A stretch of 36,408 bases of DNA, from contig NZ_JBHFEI010000023.1 of assembly GCF_041928815.1 (NCBI RefSeq), positions 1 through 36,408 on the forward strand, in the 5' to 3' direction. The notes under the pieces were generated by a model. The model saw only the letters and a list, made by a program, of their open reading frames with translations. It was not told the origin of the DNA and ran no database searches. Source of the stretch: JBHFEI01 sp041928815 (GTDB lineage Bacteria > Pseudomonadota > Alphaproteobacteria > Rhizobiales > Rhizobiaceae). The stretch's first letter is position 1. Every line of letters starts with the position of its first letter. The translations under genes were made by a program, and so were the position numbers. Below are positions 17,361-24,866 of this stretch, one piece after another.

Positions 17361-18494
17361 ATGAGCGACAAGGGCTTCGGAATGAATGAGATGACGGCCG
17401 GATCGACGCCACGCGACGAGCGCCTGCAGGAGACGTCCTGGGTCACGCGGCTGATGAAGCGCCCGGAGCTCGGCGCTCTCTCGGGGCTGGTGTTCGTCAC
17501 CGTGTTTTTCGCCTTTACGGCCGATCCGGTCATGTTCAGTCTTTCCGGCATTCTCAATTTCCTCAGCCCGGCATCACAGGTCGGAATTCTCGCCATCGGC
17601 GCCGGTCTCCTGATGGTTGGCGGCGAGTTCGATCTCTCGGTGGGATCGATGGTCGCCTTTGCCGGTCTGGTGTTCGGCGCGGCGGTCACCGTGCTCGGCA
17701 TGCCGCTGATCGCGGCGGTTTTCCTCACCTTCCTGACGGCGATCGCGATCGGCGCAGCCAATTCCCAGATCGTGCTCAGAACCGGCCTGCCGAGCTTCAT
17801 CGTCACGTTGGCGCTGCTCTTTATCCTGCGCGGGCTGGCGCTGGTCGGCGTCAAATGGGCAACCGGCGGCTCAACGCAGCTGCGCGGCATTGCCGAACGT
17901 GTCGCCGGCGATCCTCTTCTGCCTCTCCTCTCGGGAGACGCTTTTTCCAGCGTCTTCCAATGGCTTGCCGATCACAATGTGATTGCGACGTTTCCCAATG
18001 GCACGCCGATGGCCAGCGGAATTCCCATCGAGCTTCTCTGGTTTCTGGCACTCACGGCTGTCGCGACCTGGGTGCTGCTGCGGACCCGGTTCGGCAACTG
18101 GATCTTTGCCTCAGGCGGAGACGCTGCGGCAGCGACGAATTCCGGCGTGCCCGTGCGGCGCGTGAAGACCTATCTTTTCATCATCACCGCCTGCTGCGCG
18201 GCGCTTGTCGCGATCATCACCGTACTCGATGCCGGCTCGACCGATCCCCGGCGCGGTTTCCAGAAAGAGTTCGAGGCCATCATCGCGGCCGTGATCGGCG
18301 GATGCTTGCTGACTGGAGGCTATGGCTCGGCGATCGGCGCATTTCTTGGCTCCGTCATCTTCGGCATGGTCATGATCGGCCTCACCTACACTCGGATCGA
18401 TCAGGACTGGTATCAGGTTTTTCTAGGAGGAATGCTGCTGATCGCGGTGCTGTTCAACAATGCCATCCGTCGCCGGGTCACGGGCGAACGATAG
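17361..18494 (+). CDS. Ribose/fructose-type ABC transporter permease (importer 2)
   Basis: A 377-residue BPD_transp_2 permease from the ATG at 17361. ATGs at 17382 and 17391 are alternatives, and the ribosome-binding site is weak for all of them. After a 30-residue polar N-terminus come multiple hydrophobic segments and the family motif GGEFDLSVGSMVAF. GGEFDLSVG differs from the AGIDLSVG of importer 1 and is typical of FrcC/XylH-like permeases. The C-terminal part has IAAVIGGCLLTGGYGSAIGA. It is followed after 10 bp by its ATPase. Substrate unknown. Confidence 0.9.
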   Translation: MSDKGFGMNEMTAGSTPRDERLQETSWVTRLMKRPELGALSGLVFVTVFFAFTADPVMFSLSGILNFLSPASQVGILAIGAGLLMVGGEFDLSVGSMVAFAGLVFGAAVTVLGMPLIAAVFLTFLTAIAIGAANSQIVLRTGLPSFIVTLALLFILRGLALVGVKWATGGSTQLRGIAERVAGDPLLPLLSGDAFSSVFQWLADHNVIATFPNGTPMASGIPIELLWFLALTAVATWVLLRTRFGNWIFASGGDAAAATNSGVPVRRVKTYLFIITACCAALVAIITVLDAGSTDPRRGFQKEFEAIIAAVIGGCLLTGGYGSAIGAFLGSVIFGMVMIGLTYTRIDQDWYQVFLGGMLLIAVLFNNAIRRRVTGER

Positions 18495-18504
18495 GATATC
18501 CGAC

Positions 18505-19284
18505 ATGACCACACCCATCGTCCGCATGGAGTCGATCGAGAAACACTTCGGCAATATCATCGCGCTCGCAGGCGTCTCCTTCGATATCCTGCCGGGAGAA
18601 TGCCACTGCCTGCTCGGCGACAATGGCGCGGGCAAGTCGACCTTCATCAAGATCATGTCCGGCGTTCAGAAGCCGACAGGCGGTCAGATGCTGGTCCAAG
18701 GCCAGCCGGTTTCCTTCCGCAATCCCCGTGAAGCGATGAGCGCGGGAATTGCCACGGTCTATCAGGATCTTGCCATGATCACGCTGATGAGTGTGACGCG
18801 CAATTTCTGGATGGGCCGCGAGCCGACCAAGGGCTGGGGGGCGTTCCGGCGGTTCGATATCAAGACGGCGGAACGGATCACGATCGAAGCGATGCGGTCG
18901 ATGGGCATCAATCTGCGCGAGGCCGATCAGGCGGTCGGCACCCTCTCGGGCGGCGAGCGTCAGGCCATCGCCATTGCGCGCGCCGTGCATTTCGGCGCCA
19001 AGGTGCTGATCCTCGACGAGCCGACATCGGCGTTGGGCGTCCGCCAGACGGCAAGCGTGCTGGCGACGATCGACAAGGTGCGCAAGCGCGGCGTCGGCGT
19101 GGTCTTCATCACCCACAATGTGCGCCATGCAATGGCGGTCGGTGATCGCTTCACCGTGCTGAACCGCGGAAAGACCCATGGTACGGCAAGACGCGGCGAG
19201 ATCAGCGCCGAGGATCTCCAGAACCTCATGGCCGGCGGGCAGGAGCTGGCATCCCTGGAATCCTCGCTTGCCGGAACAGTCTGA
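18505..19284 (+). CDS. ABC transporter ATPase, single domain, FrcA-like (importer 2)
   Basis: A 259-residue ATPase with one nucleotide-binding domain: Walker A GDNGAGKST (about residues 38-46), Q-loop VYQDLAM, signature LSGGERQ, Walker B VLILDEPTSAL and switch histidine VVFITHN. The segment ATVYQDLAMI.LMSVTRNFWMGREP is typical of FrcA, the half-size ATPase of the rhizobial fructose importer. Importer 1 uses the fused two-domain form, so this one must act as a homodimer. AGGA lies 8 bases before the ATG. It is co-transcribed with the permease. Confidence 0.92.
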   Translation: MTTPIVRMESIEKHFGNIIALAGVSFDILPGECHCLLGDNGAGKSTFIKIMSGVQKPTGGQMLVQGQPVSFRNPREAMSAGIATVYQDLAMITLMSVTRNFWMGREPTKGWGAFRRFDIKTAERITIEAMRSMGINLREADQAVGTLSGGERQAIAIARAVHFGAKVLILDEPTSALGVRQTASVLATIDKVRKRGVGVVFITHNVRHAMAVGDRFTVLNRGKTHGTARRGEISAEDLQNLMAGGQELASLESSLAGTV

Positions 19285-19421
19285 CGATCTTGCAACGCTC
19301 TCCATCGTGCCGGCGATACCGGGAGCAGCCTGCCTCCAGTGCTGTGGAACTGAATTCTCTGCTCTGGAGGCGTGACATCAGCGCGTTATGTTCGGAAGCG
19401 GACCGGCATATTGCTGTTGTG

Positions 19422-19434
19422 TGAAAAACTTTCA
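19422..19434. promoter_or_regulatory. Second palindrome TGAAA-N3-TTTCA (binding protein 2)
   Basis: TGAAA-AAC-TTTCA, 12 bp upstream of the shared LacI-type palindrome at 19447. It overlaps the spacer of a possible promoter, TTGTGT (19417-19422) and CATATT (19441-19446), with an 18-bp spacer. Confidence 0.45.
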
Positions 19435-19446
19435 ATAAGGCATATT

Positions 19447-19462
19447 TTGCATAGCAATGCAT
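19447..19462. promoter_or_regulatory. LacI-type operator (binding protein 2 / Gfo operon)
   Basis: TTGCATAGCAATGCAT, one base from the consensus copy at 15875, lies 65 bp before the binding-protein start and directly after a possible -10 (CATATT, 19441-19446). It gives the binding-protein gene its own regulated promoter, separate from the permease/ATPase operon. The rest of the 242-bp gap shows no gene. Confidence 0.65.
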
Positions 19463-19526
19463 TTACTGACATTCTTTCCGTGTTGCCGCGGGGTTTCTGC
19501 TCCGCACGTCACATCGGGAGGATGGA

Positions 19527-20462
19527 ATGAGAAAGGTCATAACAAAAATCGCCCTTGCGGCGGGTCTGTTGCTGGCGCCGGCACTGGCTGCGGCAGACGA
19601 GACGAGGGTGATCATGGTAAGCCACGGTCAGGCGGCTGATGCGTTCCATGGCATCGTCAAGAACGGGTTCTTCCAGGCGGGCAAGGATCTCGGCATCAGC
19701 GTCGACTACCGCGCGCCCGAATCCTTCGACATGGTCGCGATGGGTCAGCTGATCGATGCTGCCGTCAATCAGCGCCCTGACGGCATCGTCGTCACCCTTC
19801 CGGACCCGGATGCGCTCGGCCCGTCCGTCAGGCGCGCAGTGGAATCCGGCATTCCCGTGATCGCGGTGAATTCGGGGCAGGATGCCTACAAGGCGCTCGG
19901 CGCGCTCGCCTTCGTCGGGCAGGACGAGGCACTCGCCGCCAGAACGGCCGGCGAACGGCTCAAGGAAGCGGGCGGCAAGAAGGCCATCTGCATCAATGTC
20001 GAGCCGGGCAATGTGACGATCGACATTCGCTGCAACAGTTTCACCGAAGGGTTTGGCGGCCCGGTGAGCGTTCTTCAGACATCGATGGACCCCGCGGATA
20101 TCGAAGCCAAGGTGCGCGCAGCGCTTCAGGCCGATCCCGAGGTCGACACGGTGCTCTCGACCGCCGCGATGGTCGCCGGCGAGCCGGCATTGAAGGCGCT
20201 GAAGGCGACCGGCCAGCTCGGTAAGGTTTTTCTCGGTTCCTTCGATCTGTCTCCGGCCATGCTTGAAGCGGTCCGGGACGGCAATGCGCTGTTCTGCATC
20301 GACCAGCAGCAATATATGTATGGCTATTTGCCGGTGGCTATTCTTCAGCTCTACAAGCATTCGAAGATTCTGCCCGCCAATGATGTACTGACGGGGCCGC
20401 GTTTTGTGACCAGAGAGATGGCCGCCGAGGTGATCGACCTCTCGGCAAAAGGCATCCGCTGA
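19527..20462 (+). CDS. Periplasmic sugar-binding protein of ABC importer 2
   Basis: A 311-residue type-1 periplasmic binding protein. Residues 1-23 form a signal peptide (MRKVITKIALAAGLLLAPAL then AAA) with cleavage near ADETRV. The body has the family pattern VVTLPDPDALGPSVRRAVESGIPVI, VGQDEALAARTAGERL and the C-terminal FCIDQQQYMYGYLPV, typical of FrcB/RbsB-like proteins. A strong GGGAGGATGG precedes the ATG. It lies downstream of the permease and ATPase and is followed by a stable hairpin, which may keep this segment of mRNA abundant. The ligand is not deducible. Confidence 0.92.
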   Translation: MRKVITKIALAAGLLLAPALAAADETRVIMVSHGQAADAFHGIVKNGFFQAGKDLGISVDYRAPESFDMVAMGQLIDAAVNQRPDGIVVTLPDPDALGPSVRRAVESGIPVIAVNSGQDAYKALGALAFVGQDEALAARTAGERLKEAGGKKAICINVEPGNVTIDIRCNSFTEGFGGPVSVLQTSMDPADIEAKVRAALQADPEVDTVLSTAAMVAGEPALKALKATGQLGKVFLGSFDLSPAMLEAVRDGNALFCIDQQQYMYGYLPVAILQLYKHSKILPANDVLTGPRFVTREMAAEVIDLSAKGIR

Positions 20463-20478
20463 CATAGACTTGGCAAGC

Positions 20479-20509
20479 AAGGCCGGCGCGGCACGTCTGC
20501 GCCGGCCTT
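20479..20509 (+). terminator. Strong GC-rich hairpin after binding-protein gene
   Basis: AAGGCCGGCGC (20479-20489) and GCGCCGGCCTT (20499-20509) are perfectly complementary (11 bp) with a 9-nt loop, followed by CTTCTTG. It may act as an attenuator that lowers expression of the downstream dehydrogenase or as a 3' stabiliser of the binding-protein mRNA. The T-content after the stem is only partial. Confidence 0.65.
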
Positions 20510-20530
20510 CTTGAGTGAGAGGAGACGAGA

Positions 20531-21526
20531 ATGGCTGTTCGATGGGGGCTCTGGGGAGCGACGACAATTGCACAGGAATGGGTCATCGGCGCGATCCGCG
20601 CCGCAGGTGGAGAAGTAGTCTCGCTGTGCGGACGGGATCGGGCGCGGGCGGAGGCTTATGCCGCGCACAACACGATCGATCAGGTTTTCACCGACCCCGC
20701 CGTTTTTCTTGGGTCCGGGATCGATGCCGTCTATATTTCCACCATCAATTCCTTTCACCATGAGCAGGTGCTGGCTTCGGCTGCTGCCGGGAAGCACATT
20801 CTCTGCGAAAAGCCGCTGGCACTGACGCTCGATGCGGGCCGCGAGATGATCGAGGCCTGCCGGGCCGCGTCGGTCGTCTTCGCCGTCAACCACCACCTGC
20901 GCAATGCCGCGCCGCATGTTGCGATGAAGCGGATGCTGCTTGAGGGTCGCATCGGCGACATCGTCTCCCTGTCGATCACCCATGCCGGCTATCTGCCGCA
21001 TCACCTGCAGGGTTGGCGGATCAACGACATGACTGCCGGCTCGGGCGTCGTGCTGGATCTCACCGTTCACGACGCTGACCTGCTCACCTTCTTGCTCGAT
21101 TCGGAGCCGGAGAGTGTTTTCGCCATCGGCAGCAACAGCGGCATGGCCGTTGCGGGGATCGAGGACAGCGTCAACGGCACCATCCGCTTCCGGAACGGCG
21201 TGACCGCCGCATTCTTCGATGCCTTTACCACACCCTACGCCGAGCACCGGCTCGAAGTGCAGGGGACGAGGGGATCGCTGATGGCGACCGGAAGTCTGCG
21301 GCAGGCCCCCGGGGGCCGACTGGCTGTTCGCGATGCTGACGGTGCGCAGGAGGTAGCGCTGAATCTCACCGATCTCTACCAGCCGAACATCCGCGCTTTC
21401 CAGAATGCCATTCATGGGCATGGTGCGCCGATCGCCACAGGCGAAGACGGATTGCGGTCGCTGGCGGTTGCACTGGCGGCGAAACGCTCGATGGAAACGG
21501 GAGCCATGGTTCCCGTCTCTCGCTGA
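20531..21526 (+). CDS. Gfo/Idh/MocA-family dehydrogenase
   Basis: A 331-residue Gfo/Idh/MocA dehydrogenase. The cofactor motif is the less common GATTIA (9-14). Lys94 lies in the EKP motif and the catalytic pair is Asp176/His180 (VLDLTVHDADLL). Compared with the iolG-like protein it lacks the GGLFRDM signature, so another substrate is likely. AGAGGAGA precedes the ATG, 68 bp after the binding-protein stop and just beyond the hairpin. It ends 16 bp before the converging SDR gene. It is the third member of this family in the locus. Confidence 0.9.
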   Translation: MAVRWGLWGATTIAQEWVIGAIRAAGGEVVSLCGRDRARAEAYAAHNTIDQVFTDPAVFLGSGIDAVYISTINSFHHEQVLASAAAGKHILCEKPLALTLDAGREMIEACRAASVVFAVNHHLRNAAPHVAMKRMLLEGRIGDIVSLSITHAGYLPHHLQGWRINDMTAGSGVVLDLTVHDADLLTFLLDSEPESVFAIGSNSGMAVAGIEDSVNGTIRFRNGVTAAFFDAFTTPYAEHRLEVQGTRGSLMATGSLRQAPGGRLAVRDADGAQEVALNLTDLYQPNIRAFQNAIHGHGAPIATGEDGLRSLAVALAAKRSMETGAMVPVSR

Positions 21527-21542
21527 GCGTCCTGCGCCGGGA

Positions 21543-22313
21543 TCAGTCGGCGGTCCAGCCGCCGTCGACCATCAGCGCCGTGCCTGTGACCATCGCGGCG
21601 GCGTCCGATGCGAGGTAGGTCACGGCCGCCATGATGTCCTCGACGCGGCCGATGCGGCCGAGTTTGATCTTTTCGGTGATCCACCGGGTCCGCTCGGGGT
21701 TGGAAAAGGTCTGCTCGGTCAGCGCGGTCTTGATGAAAGTCGGGCAAATGGTGTTCACCCGAATCCCGTGTGGCCCCCATTCGATGGCCATCGATTTGGT
21801 GAAGCCTTCGACCGCATGCTTGGTCGCGCTGTAGACGGCGCGATCGATGCCGCCCACATGCGCCATCTGCGAGGAGATCGTGATGATCGATCCCGGTTTC
21901 CTCGCCGCGATCAGACCTTTGGCAACGGCCTGGGCGAGGAAATAGGATCCCTTGACATTGAGGGAGAACGCCACATCGAAATCCTCGGGCGTCGTTTCCA
22001 GCGCAGGTCCGTGGCGGGCGATGCCCGCGCTGTTGACGGCGATATCGAAGGGCCCATGGATCGCCACCGTCTCCGCAACGCCGCTGATGTCGGACATGTC
22101 GAGGGGCAGCGCTTTTGCCGTCAGCCCGGTTTCGACAATGGCGCTCACCGCCTTCTCCAGCCGGGAGGAAGGCCGCGCAGCGAGGGTGACGCTTGCGCCC
22201 GCTTCCGCCAGCGCCATTGCCGCCCCGAGCCCAATGCCGGACGATGCGCCGACGACCAGCGCCAACCTTCCCTCCAGTCTGAAGGACGGCGTCCGGGGGA
22301 GCGACAGGCTCAT
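21543..22313 (-). CDS. SDR-family oxidoreductase
   Basis: A 256-residue short-chain dehydrogenase. The cofactor motif is VGASSGIG (21-28), with Val replacing the usual Thr. NSAG is at 94-97, and Ser148, Tyr161 and Lys165 (YSATK) complete the catalytic set. The C-terminus TGTALMVDGGWTAD is typical of the gluconate 5-dehydrogenase/3-ketoacyl reductase-like group. It lies 45 bp after the histidinol-dehydrogenase-like gene in the same leftward operon, so the two oxidoreductases probably act in one branch of the pathway. Confidence 0.9.
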   Translation of the reverse strand: MSLSLPRTPSFRLEGRLALVVGASSGIGLGAAMALAEAGASVTLAARPSSRLEKAVSAIVETGLTAKALPLDMSDISGVAETVAIHGPFDIAVNSAGIARHGPALETTPEDFDVAFSLNVKGSYFLAQAVAKGLIAARKPGSIITISSQMAHVGGIDRAVYSATKHAVEGFTKSMAIEWGPHGIRVNTICPTFIKTALTEQTFSNPERTRWITEKIKLGRIGRVEDIMAAVTYLASDAAAMVTGTALMVDGGWTAD

Positions 22314-22358
22314 GCGACTGATCTTTCCATGCCGAAGGGAAGCAGGCCCGCCTCCCGA

Positions 22359-23669
22359 TTATTCCGCCGCAGCGCCATAGGCGATGTTGCGGCCGCCATA
22401 GCGCCGCACGCGGATGTTTGCCTGTTCGGCATGGCCGACAAAGCCCTCCAGCATGCAGAGGCGCGAGCAGTAACCGCCGATCTCGGCAGCCGCAGCATCG
22501 CTGACGACCCGTTGATAGGAATGGGTTTTGAGGAATTTCCCGACCCACAGACCGCCGGTGTAACGGCCGGCCTTCTTCGTCGGCAGCGTGTGGTTGGTGC
22601 CGATCACCTTGTCGCCATTGGCGACATTGGTGCGAGGGCCGAGGAAAAGCGCGCCATAGGAATGCATGTGTTCGAGGAACCAGTCATCCCGGTCGGTCAT
22701 GACCTGCACATGTTCCGAAGCCATGTCGTTGGCGACGTCAAGCATCTCCTGGTAGGTGTCGCAGACGATGACCTCGCCATAGTCCCGCCACGAGACGGCT
22801 GCCGTTTCCGCCGTCGGCAGGATGGCGAGAAGGCGCTCTATCTGCAAGAGCGTCGCCCGCGCCAGGCGGTCGGAGATTGTCACCAGAACGGCCGGCGAAT
22901 TGTATCCGTGCTCCGCCTGACCGAGCAGGTCGGTTGCGCAAAGCTCGGCGTCAACCGTTTCGTCGGCGATGACCATGGTTTCCGTGGGGCCGGCGAACAG
23001 ATCGATGCCGACCCGGCCATAAAGCTGGCGCTTGGCTTCGGCGACATAGACATTGCCCGGCCCGACCAGCATATCGACCGGCTTGATCGTTCCGGTGCCG
23101 AGCGCCATGGCGCCGATCGCCTGCATGCCGCCGAGCAGATAGATCTCATGCGCTCCGCCCATATGCATGGCCGCGACGATGGCCGGGTGGGGTTCGCCCT
23201 TCTGGGGCGGCGCCGAGGCAACGATCCGGGGAACGCCGGCAACCGAGGCGGTCAGCACGGACATGTGCGCCGAGGCGACCATCGGAAACTTGCCGCCGGG
23301 AACATAGCATCCGACGGACTGCACCGGAATGTTACGATGGCCGAGAATGACACCGGGATAGGTTTCGACTTCCACATCCACCATCGAGGCCCGCTGGACT
23401 TCGGCAAAATTGCGGATCTGCGTCTGCGCGAAGGCGATGTCTGCCATGTCTCGCGCCGAGACTTTCGCGATCGCTGCTTCGATCTCCGAGGCAGAAAGCT
23501 GGTAGGATGGGCGCGAGACCTTGTCGAACCGTTCCGAGAGCTCGCTGATCGCCGCATCGCCCCGCGTTTCGATGTCCTTCAATGTGGCTTCGACGGTTGC
23601 GCGGACCTTTGCGTCGTCATCCGCCCGATCCGATGCGGGTTTTCCGGTCTTGAGGTGACGAACAGTCAT
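22359..23669 (-). CDS. Histidinol-dehydrogenase-family polyol/sulfonate-type dehydrogenase (HpsN-like)
   Basis: A 436-residue enzyme of the HisD family. The Zn ligands expected from E. coli HisD are present: Gln251, His254, Asp353 and His413. So are the catalytic Glu319/His320 (ASEHVQV) and His360 (TNHTLPT). The segment TNHTLPT..AGRYTGGLWVGKF is the form seen in non-biosynthetic relatives such as sulfopropanediol dehydrogenase HpsN, which oxidise an alcohol in two NAD steps to a carboxylate. AAGGAGCG supports the ATG at 23669. No his genes are nearby and the promoter carries the locus palindrome, so a catabolic role is likely. No suyAB or other sulfonate genes are present, so the substrate stays open. 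Confidence 0.88.
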   Translation of the reverse strand: MTVRHLKTGKPASDRADDDAKVRATVEATLKDIETRGDAAISELSERFDKVSRPSYQLSASEIEAAIAKVSARDMADIAFAQTQIRNFAEVQRASMVDVEVETYPGVILGHRNIPVQSVGCYVPGGKFPMVASAHMSVLTASVAGVPRIVASAPPQKGEPHPAIVAAMHMGGAHEIYLLGGMQAIGAMALGTGTIKPVDMLVGPGNVYVAEAKRQLYGRVGIDLFAGPTETMVIADETVDAELCATDLLGQAEHGYNSPAVLVTISDRLARATLLQIERLLAILPTAETAAVSWRDYGEVIVCDTYQEMLDVANDMASEHVQVMTDRDDWFLEHMHSYGALFLGPRTNVANGDKVIGTNHTLPTKKAGRYTGGLWVGKFLKTHSYQRVVSDAAAAEIGGYCSRLCMLEGFVGHAEQANIRVRRYGGRNIAYGAAAE

Positions 23670-23708
23670 GGTGCGCTCCTTCGCTTTCGCAAAAACGATA
23701 GCGCGCTG

Positions 23709-23724
23709 TTGCATTGCTATGCAA
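23709..23724. promoter_or_regulatory. LacI-type operator, consensus copy (HisD-like / LacI 3)
   Basis: TTGCATTGCTATGCAA is the exact reverse complement of the consensus copy at 15875-15890. It lies 40 bp before the HisD-like start and 41 bp before the LacI 3 start, in the 95-bp divergent region. Confidence 0.65.
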
Positions 23725-23740
23725 GTTTTCAGTATGCTTC

Positions 23741-23753
23741 TGAAAAATTTTCA
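23741..23753. promoter_or_regulatory. Second palindrome TGAAA-N3-TTTCA (LacI 3 promoter)
   Basis: TGAAA-AAT-TTTCA lies 12 bp before the LacI 3 start, overlapping the region just upstream of its ribosome-binding site (GGGAG). It would suit autorepression of regulator 3. Third copy of the motif. Confidence 0.45.
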
Positions 23754-23764
23754 GGGAGTGTGCC

Positions 23765-24745
23765 ATGAAGCCCAGTGCCAAGCAGGTTGCGCATGTTGCA
23801 AACGTGTCCCTGTCGGCCGTTTCGCGCGCGTTTCTGCCGGGAGCGCCCCTCGAGGACGAAAAGCGCAAACGTATCCTCGCCGCCGCCGCCGAGCTCGGTT
23901 ATGTCAGCCCGGCGCGCCGGACGGCGGAGGCGATCGCGGCGGGAACGGTCAGCCTTGTCACCGGCGATCTCGCCAACCCCTTCTATCCCCTTGTTCTCGA
24001 TACATTGGCCAAAAGTCTGCAGGCCAAGGGGCAGCAGCTGCTCGTCTACGCGCTTCCTGAGGGGGCGACAGTCGATTCCGCGCTGGAGCCGGTGCTTGCT
24101 GCGCGCCCGAAGGCCGTCATCGTCACGTCCGCCCATCTCACATCCACCATGGCGCTGGCGTGCCGGCAGCACGGCATCCGCATCATCCTGCTCAACCGTA
24201 TCCAGCACGATGTCCGCGTTGATGCGATCGCCTGCGACAACTATGCCGGCGGACGCGATGTGGCACAGCTGCTGATCGCCGCCGGTCGCCGCAAAATTGG
24301 GTTCATCGCCGGGCTGGCGACGACGTCGACCCATGTGGAGCGCGCGCGCGGGTTTCGCGACCGCTTGAATGAGGACAACCGTGACCTCCACGCCGAGGCC
24401 GACGGTGCGTTCAACTACGCCATCGCCTACGCGGCGGCGGAAGCGCTGCTGGCGACCCGCAATCCGCCGGACGCGCTGTTCTGCTGTAACGATCTGATGG
24501 CGCTGGCCGCGATCGATGCAGCGAAGCAACGGGGCATGTCCGTACCCGACGACCTCGCCATCGTCGGCTTCGACGATATCCCCATGGCCGCCTGGAATTC
24601 CTACCGGCTGACAACGATCCGGCAGCCGGTGCAGCGCATGGTGCAGGAAACGGTCGGCCTGATCGACGAGCCTCATCTGCCTCCGATCGGCGAAGGCGCC
24701 ATCCGAACCCTGCCCGGCAAGCTGATCCTGAGAGCCAGCGCCTAG
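23765..24745 (+). CDS. LacI-family transcriptional regulator 3
   Basis: A 326-residue LacI/GalR-type regulator with a helix-turn-helix near the N-terminus (KQVAHVANVSLSAVSRAF), a non-canonical hinge (ELGYVSPARRTAEAIAAGT) and the sensor domain ending IVGFDDIPMAAWNSYRLTTI. The first recognition-helix residue after VS is Leu, against Gln in regulators 1 and 2, so its operator may differ; TGAAA-N3-TTTCA is a candidate. GGGAG lies about 8 bp before the ATG. It diverges from the HisD-like operon and is the last gene of the locus before the IS66 remnant. Confidence 0.92.
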   Translation: MKPSAKQVAHVANVSLSAVSRAFLPGAPLEDEKRKRILAAAAELGYVSPARRTAEAIAAGTVSLVTGDLANPFYPLVLDTLAKSLQAKGQQLLVYALPEGATVDSALEPVLAARPKAVIVTSAHLTSTMALACRQHGIRIILLNRIQHDVRVDAIACDNYAGGRDVAQLLIAAGRRKIGFIAGLATTSTHVERARGFRDRLNEDNRDLHAEADGAFNYAIAYAAAEALLATRNPPDALFCCNDLMALAAIDAAKQRGMSVPDDLAIVGFDDIPMAAWNSYRLTTIRQPVQRMVQETVGLIDEPHLPPIGEGAIRTLPGKLILRASA

Positions 24746-24866
24746 ACCCCGGCTGCCCTGATGGTATCTGCGACGACATATAATGACCGCCATGGATTTC
24801 GTGTCATCCGAAAATAGCCAATGCAGTTGTCATCGCTCGGCATTTATGGATTGCTCCCTGAACCGC

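Noticed and set aside
22359..23669. Histidine biosynthesis hisD
   Set aside because: The C-terminal pattern is the non-biosynthetic form, there are no other his genes, and the promoter carries the locus operator.
21543..23669. A dihydroxypropanesulfonate degradation unit
   Set aside because: No sulfolactate lyase (SuyAB), sulfonate transporter or exporter is present; only the dehydrogenase resembles HpsN.
21405..23768. A 787-codon open frame on the plus strand
   Set aside because: It runs antisense through the SDR and HisD-like genes, has no recognisable domain and is rich in Arg, His and Asp, as expected for a shadow frame in GC-rich DNA.
442..24745. A rhizopine (moc) catabolism locus
   Set aside because: MocA-, MocB- and MocC-like proteins are present in a broad sense, but no MocR-type regulator, oxygenase (MocDEF) or aminotransferase is seen.
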